From Clostridiales bacterium (GTDB lineage Bacteria > Bacillota > Clostridia > Oscillospirales > Acutalibacteraceae): 64,000 nt of DNA. Positions 60,417 to 64,000 of the stretch are shown one piece after another. Under the pieces are notes generated by a model that searched no databases, was not told the origin of the DNA, and worked only from the letters and a program-made list of their open reading frames with translations. Made by a program: the position numbers and the translations under genes. The stretch spans positions 143,663 through 207,662 of the forward strand of contig JAAWSO010000002.1 of the NCBI GenBank assembly GCA_022801595.1. Reading direction: 5' to 3'. Each line of letters begins with the position of its first letter. Positions within the stretch are counted from its first letter, which is position 1.

Positions 60417-62207
60417 ATGTATCGTTCCAATATCCTTGTTTGCGGCGGCACAGGTTGTTCTTCTTCCAACAGTGAATTGATCATTGCCACACTGAAAGAG
60501 GAACTGGCGGCCCAGGGACTGGAGAAGGAAGTCAATGTGGTGCGTACTGGCTGCTTTGGCCTGTGCGCCTTAGGTCCGATTATGATCGTGTATCCCGAAG
60601 GTGCGTTCTATAGTATGGTGACCCCGGAGGACATTCCCGAGATCGTGGAGGAACATTTGCTCAAAGGCAGAATCGTCAAGCGGCTGCTTTATCAGGAGAC
60701 CGTAGCCGAGGACGAATCCGTTCATTCCTTGACGGAAACGCAGTTCTATAAAAAACAAGTGCGCATTGCCTTGCGAAACTGCGGTGTCATTAACCCAGAG
60801 GTGATCGAGGAATACATTGCCATGGACGGCTATTCGGCGCTGGGCAAGGCGCTTACCGAAATGACCCCGGAGGAAGTCATTCAGGTCATCAAGGACTCCG
60901 GCCTGCGAGGCAGAGGAGGCGGCGGCTTTCCAACTGGTGTGAAATGGGGGTTGGCCGCACAGAATCATGCGGATCAGAAATACGTTTGCTGTAACGCGGA
61001 CGAAGGAGACCCAGGCGCGTTTATGGACCGTTCCGTTTTGGAAGGCGACCCTCACGCGGTGCTGGAAGCCATGGCCATTGCCGGTTATGCCATTGGCGCG
61101 TCCCAAGGTTACATATACATCCGGGCAGAGTATCCCATCGCGGTCAATCGTTTAGAAATTGCCATCCAGCAGGCCAGAGAGCTGGGATTGCTGGGCAAGG
61201 ATATTTTCGGCACCGGTTTTGATTTTGATATTGAGCTGCGCCTTGGCGCCGGCGCGTTTGTGTGCGGTGAGGAAACTTCCCTGATCGCTTCCATCGAAGG
61301 CCGCCGCGGCGAGCCGAAGCCCCGTCCACCTTATCCGGCTGTCAAAGGTTTGTTCGGCAAGCCTACCATTTTGAATAATGTAGAAACCTACGCCAACATT
61401 GCGCAGATCATCCTCAACGGCGCGGACTGGTTTAAGTCCATTGGCACCGAGCGTTCCAAGGGAACCAAGGTGTTTGCGCTGGGCGGCAAGATCAAGCATA
61501 CTGGTCTGGTGGAAGTTCCTATGGGCACTACCCTGCGGGAAATTGTGGAGGAGATTGGCGGCGGCGTATCCGACGGCGGTAAGTTCAAGGCCGCGCAAAC
61601 CGGCGGCCCGTCCGGCGGCTGTATCCCGGCCCAATTCCTGGATGTAGAGATCGACTATGATAACCTGATTGAGATCGGTTCTATGATGGGTTCCGGCGGC
61701 CTTATTGTTATGGACGAGAGCACCTGTATGGTGGATATTGCGGAATTCTTTCTCCGGTTTACCGTGGATGAATCCTGCGGCAAATGTACCGCCTGCCGGG
61801 TAGGCACCAAACGCTTGCTGGAAATCCTGGAAAAGATTACGTCCGGCAGAGGTGAGCGTGGCGACATTGAACGCTTGGAGAAGCTTTCTTACTATATCAA
61901 GGAAAATTCCCTGTGCGCCTTGGGGCAAACCGCTCCCAATCCGATCCTCTCTACCCTGAAATATTTCCGCGACGAATACGTAGCCCACGTAGAAGAGCAT
62001 CGCTGTCCAGCCGGCGCCTGCAAGGCGTTGACCAGCTATACCATTGTTGCGGTGGATTGCCGTGGGTGTACGCTTTGTGCCAGGAATTGTCCGGTGGGCG
62101 CGATCAGCGGCGCGGTCAAGGAAGCCCATGTGATCGATCAGTCCAAGTGTATCAAATGCGGCGTTTGCATGGAGAAATGTAAGTTTGACGCGATTGTTAA
62201 GGGTTAA
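60417..62207 (+). CDS. hndC: NuoF-like NAD(P)-binding flavin subunit
   Basis: The 596-residue protein is the flavin subunit of multimeric [FeFe]-hydrogenases. An N-terminal thioredoxin-like [2Fe-2S] domain (NILVCGGTGCSSSN, RTGCFGLCALGP) covers residues 1-100. The NuoF core follows with GLRGRGGGGFPTGVKWG (FMN/NADH), CNADEGDPGAFMDR, then the SLBB domain and the N-terminal-side [4Fe-4S] motif ESCGKCTACRVGTKRL. Two [4Fe-4S] motifs (CRGCTLCARNCP and CIKCGVCMEKC) end the protein. AGAGGAGG precedes the ATG. Confidence 0.95.
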   Translation: MYRSNILVCGGTGCSSSNSELIIATLKEELAAQGLEKEVNVVRTGCFGLCALGPIMIVYPEGAFYSMVTPEDIPEIVEEHLLKGRIVKRLLYQETVAEDESVHSLTETQFYKKQVRIALRNCGVINPEVIEEYIAMDGYSALGKALTEMTPEEVIQVIKDSGLRGRGGGGFPTGVKWGLAAQNHADQKYVCCNADEGDPGAFMDRSVLEGDPHAVLEAMAIAGYAIGASQGYIYIRAEYPIAVNRLEIAIQQARELGLLGKDIFGTGFDFDIELRLGAGAFVCGEETSLIASIEGRRGEPKPRPPYPAVKGLFGKPTILNNVETYANIAQIILNGADWFKSIGTERSKGTKVFALGGKIKHTGLVEVPMGTTLREIVEEIGGGVSDGGKFKAAQTGGPSGGCIPAQFLDVEIDYDNLIEIGSMMGSGGLIVMDESTCMVDIAEFFLRFTVDESCGKCTACRVGTKRLLEILEKITSGRGERGDIERLEKLSYYIKENSLCALGQTAPNPILSTLKYFRDEYVAHVEEHRCPAGACKALTSYTIVAVDCRGCTLCARNCPVGAISGAVKEAHVIDQSKCIKCGVCMEKCKFDAIVKG

Positions 62208-62225
62208 GAGAGGAGTGCTTTCCCA

Positions 62226-63929
62226 GTGTTTCAGATAAAAATTAATGATATGCCCTTCTCGGTACCGAAGGGTTCTACCATTCTTGAGGCGGCTCGATTT
62301 GCCGGGCTCCACATTCCAACCCTATGTTTCCTCAAGGATCTCAATGAAATCGGCGCCTGTCGGGTTTGTGTGGTAGAAGTGAAAGGCGCTCGTTCCTTGG
62401 TTGCGGCTTGTGTGCATCCGGTGAGCGAGGGTATGGAGATTTATACCAATACGCCAAAGGTGATCGAGGCGAGAAAAACCACCTTGCAGTTACTGCTGTC
62501 CGTCCATAACCGGAGCTGTCTGTCTTGTGTGCGCAGCGGAAGCTGTGAACTGCAAGCTTTGTGCCATGATCTGGGTGTGGATATTGAGGATGCATATGAC
62601 GGCGATATGCCGGATACGATTTACGACGACAGCACTGCCCACATGATCCGGGATAACAGCAAATGTATCCTATGCCGCCGTTGTGTCGCTGCCTGTCAGG
62701 AGCAGCATACGGCTGTAATCGGGCCAAACGGACGGGGATTCGATACTCATATTGCCTGTGCCTTTGAGCTGCCGCTGGATCGTGTGGCCTGTATTTCCTG
62801 CGGTCAGTGCATCGTCAATTGCCCGACGGGCGCTTTGGTGGAGAAGGATCAGATTCAGGAGGCTATGGAGCTGCTGCATAACCCAGAGAAACATGTGGTG
62901 GTGCAGGTAGCGCCTTCCATCCGGGCGACCTTGGGCGAATGTTTTGACATGCCTATTGGCACCAACGTCAAAGGCAAAATGGTTTCTGCGTTGCGCCGAC
63001 TAGGCTTTACTCAAGTATTTGATGCAGATTTCGGCGCGGATATGACCATTTTGGAGGAGGCCAACGAACTCGTGGAGCGGATTCAAAATGGCGGTACACT
63101 GCCGATGATCACCTCCTGTAGCCCAGGCTGGATCAAGTTTTGTGAATATTATTTCTCCGATCTGATTCCAAACCTGTCTAGCTGCAAATCCCCCCAACAA
63201 ATGCAAGGGGCTTTGACCAAGACTTGGTATGCGGAAAAGAATGGCCTGGATCCACGGAAGGTAGCGGTGGTCAGCATTATGCCATGTACCGCGAAAAAAT
63301 TTGAAATCGGCCGGGACGATCAGGACGCTGCAGGCCCTGGTATTCCAGATATTGACGTGGTTTTGACCACCCGCGAGCTGGGACGGATGATTAAACGAGC
63401 TGGTTTGGATTTTGTCAACTTGCCAGAGGAAGATTTTGATCCAGCGATGGGCATCACCACTGGCGCGGGCGCGATTTTTGGAGCTACCGGCGGTGTGATG
63501 GAAGCAGCTTTGCGGACGGCGGCCGACACGTTGACCGGCCAATCCTTGGATCAGATTGAATATCAGGAAGTACGCGGTACCGCGGGGATCAAAGAAGCGG
63601 TTTACCAGGTAGCAGGTATGGAGGTCAAGGTTGCCGTGGCCAGCGGCATGAAAAATGCCAATGAACTGATGGAAAAGGTGCGCAAGGGTGAGGCAGATTA
63701 TCACTTTATTGAGATCATGGGATGCCCAGGCGGCTGCGTCAACGGCGGCGGCCAACCAACCCAGCCGGCGATTGTCCGAAGTTTTACCGATCTGAAGGCT
63801 ATCCGTGCCAAGGCTTTATATGACGAGGATGCGAACTTGCCGTTGCGCAAGAGCCATGACAGCCCCATTGTCAAGCAGGTTTATGAGGAGTTCCTCGGGA
63901 ACCGAAACAGATTTGCCCATACGTCATAA
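62226..63929 (+). CDS. hndD: [FeFe]-hydrogenase catalytic subunit
   Basis: The 567-residue catalytic subunit starts with a plant-type [2Fe-2S] domain ([10 protein letters not shown]), a His-ligated [4Fe-4S] motif ([17 protein letters not shown]) and two [4Fe-4S] motifs ([24 protein letters not shown]). The H-cluster domain has [20 protein letters not shown] and [16 protein letters not shown]; the first motif is TSCS rather than TSCC, a form I recall in HndD-like proteins. The small-subunit-like tail [15 protein letters not shown] ends it. The start is GTG 62226. With HndA-C it should form an electron-bifurcating enzyme. Confidence 0.96.
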   Translation: MFQIKINDMPFSVPKGSTILEAARFAGLHIPTLCFLKDLNEIGACRVCVVEVKGARSLVAACVHPVSEGMEIYTNTPKVIEARKTTLQLLLSVHNRSCLSCVRSGSCELQALCHDLGVDIEDAYDGDMPDTIYDDSTAHMIRDNSKCILCRRCVAACQEQHTAVIGPNGRGFDTHIACAFELPLDRVACISCGQCIVNCPTGALVEKDQIQEAMELLHNPEKHVVVQVAPSIRATLGECFDMPIGTNVKGKMVSALRRLGFTQVFDADFGADMTILEEANELVERIQNGGTLPMITSCSPGWIKFCEYYFSDLIPNLSSCKSPQQMQGALTKTWYAEKNGLDPRKVAVVSIMPCTAKKFEIGRDDQDAAGPGIPDIDVVLTTRELGRMIKRAGLDFVNLPEEDFDPAMGITTGAGAIFGATGGVMEAALRTAADTLTGQSLDQIEYQEVRGTAGIKEAVYQVAGMEVKVAVASGMKNANELMEKVRKGEADYHFIEIMGCPGGCVNGGGQPTQPAIVRSFTDLKAIRAKALYDEDANLPLRKSHDSPIVKQVYEEFLGNRNRFAHTS

Positions 63930-63944
63930 AAAGAATACGTAATA

Positions 63945-63970
63945 TCCGGAAACAAAATCGGTTTTCCGGA
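63945..63970 (+). terminator. Hairpin after hndD
   Basis: TCCGGAAA pairs with TTTCCGGA around a ten-base loop, 15 bases past the stop. No T run follows, so it may be only a partial or weak terminator. Confidence 0.4.
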
Positions 63971-64000
63971 ATTGAAGCAAGTCAAAAACGCCATCGCCAG

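Noticed and set aside
61152-62312. 386-codon minus-strand ORF opposite hndC
   Set aside because: Codon-bias shadow of hndC; the sequence shows no family pattern.
63945-63970. Strong terminator of the hnd operon
   Set aside because: The hairpin is good but has no T run, so I list it only as a weak candidate; the true end may lie beyond the window.

Overview
The window is a chromosomal segment of an anaerobic, low-to-mid GC Gram-positive bacterium. The best fit is a fermentative, hydrogen-producing member of the Clostridia, probably of the Ruminococcaceae/Oscillospiraceae type. The reasons are strong AGGAGG ribosome-binding sites, a complete Firmicutes-style S10-spc-alpha operon, a T-box leader, a short archaeal-type prolyl-tRNA synthetase, a SpoVB-type flippase, a cobalamin methionine synthase whose activation domain is a separate gene, and an HndABCD-type [FeFe]-hydrogenase with HydG and HydF. 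I cannot name the genus. I see no rRNA, tRNA, CRISPR array, IS element or prophage.

Layout. 0-4 kb: aromatic amino acid genes (end of a probable shikimate kinase, aroQ, aroF, aroA, tyrA); pheA lies apart on the minus strand near 31 kb. 4-8 kb: a VTC polyphosphate-polymerase-like protein, a DUF4956 membrane protein and a membrane-anchored CotH-type kinase. 8-14 kb, minus strand: metY, metF, a methionine synthase activation protein and metH, next to an Rrf2/CymR-like regulator. 14.5-17.7 kb: TM1266-like regulator, hydG and hydF behind a long leader with an intrinsic terminator. 17.8-19.6 kb: an AT-rich cluster of PadR and XRE regulators. 20-24 kb: T-box controlled ilvB-ilvN-ilvA-ridA. 24-35 kb: pepF, a SpoVB-like flippase, prmA, dcd, an unexplained structured segment, a SnoaL-like gene with pheA, acpP, proS, a lipoprotein and an XRE repressor. 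35.7-51.6 kb: ribosomal protein super-operon from rpsJ to rplQ including secY, adk, map, infA and rpoA. 51.8-55 kb: transglutaminase-like protein, serA and serC. 55.5-64 kb: a hydrogen-metabolism locus.

The most interesting part is the last 8.5 kb. A catalytic NAD(P)-linked [FeFe]-hydrogenase (hndA, hndB, hndC, hndD) is preceded by, and interleaved with, signalling proteins: two DRTGG-domain proteins, two stand-alone GHKL ATPases (one RsbT-like), a second hydrogenase-like protein whose first H-cluster motif reads SACP rather than TSCCP, and a PHP-family phosphoesterase. This looks like a hydrogen- or redox-sensing phospho-signalling module feeding back on the hydrogenase. Its output is not apparent from the sequence. 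The maturase genes hydG and hydF are 40 kb away and hydE is not in the window.

Other points for follow-up are the candidate riboswitch/attenuator in front of the hydrogenase maturation genes, an attenuator in the S10 leader, a hairpin-rich segment at 29.8-30.2 kb, and a palindromic operator next to a gene remnant at 35.4 kb. All family assignments come from motifs read by eye; no database search was possible.
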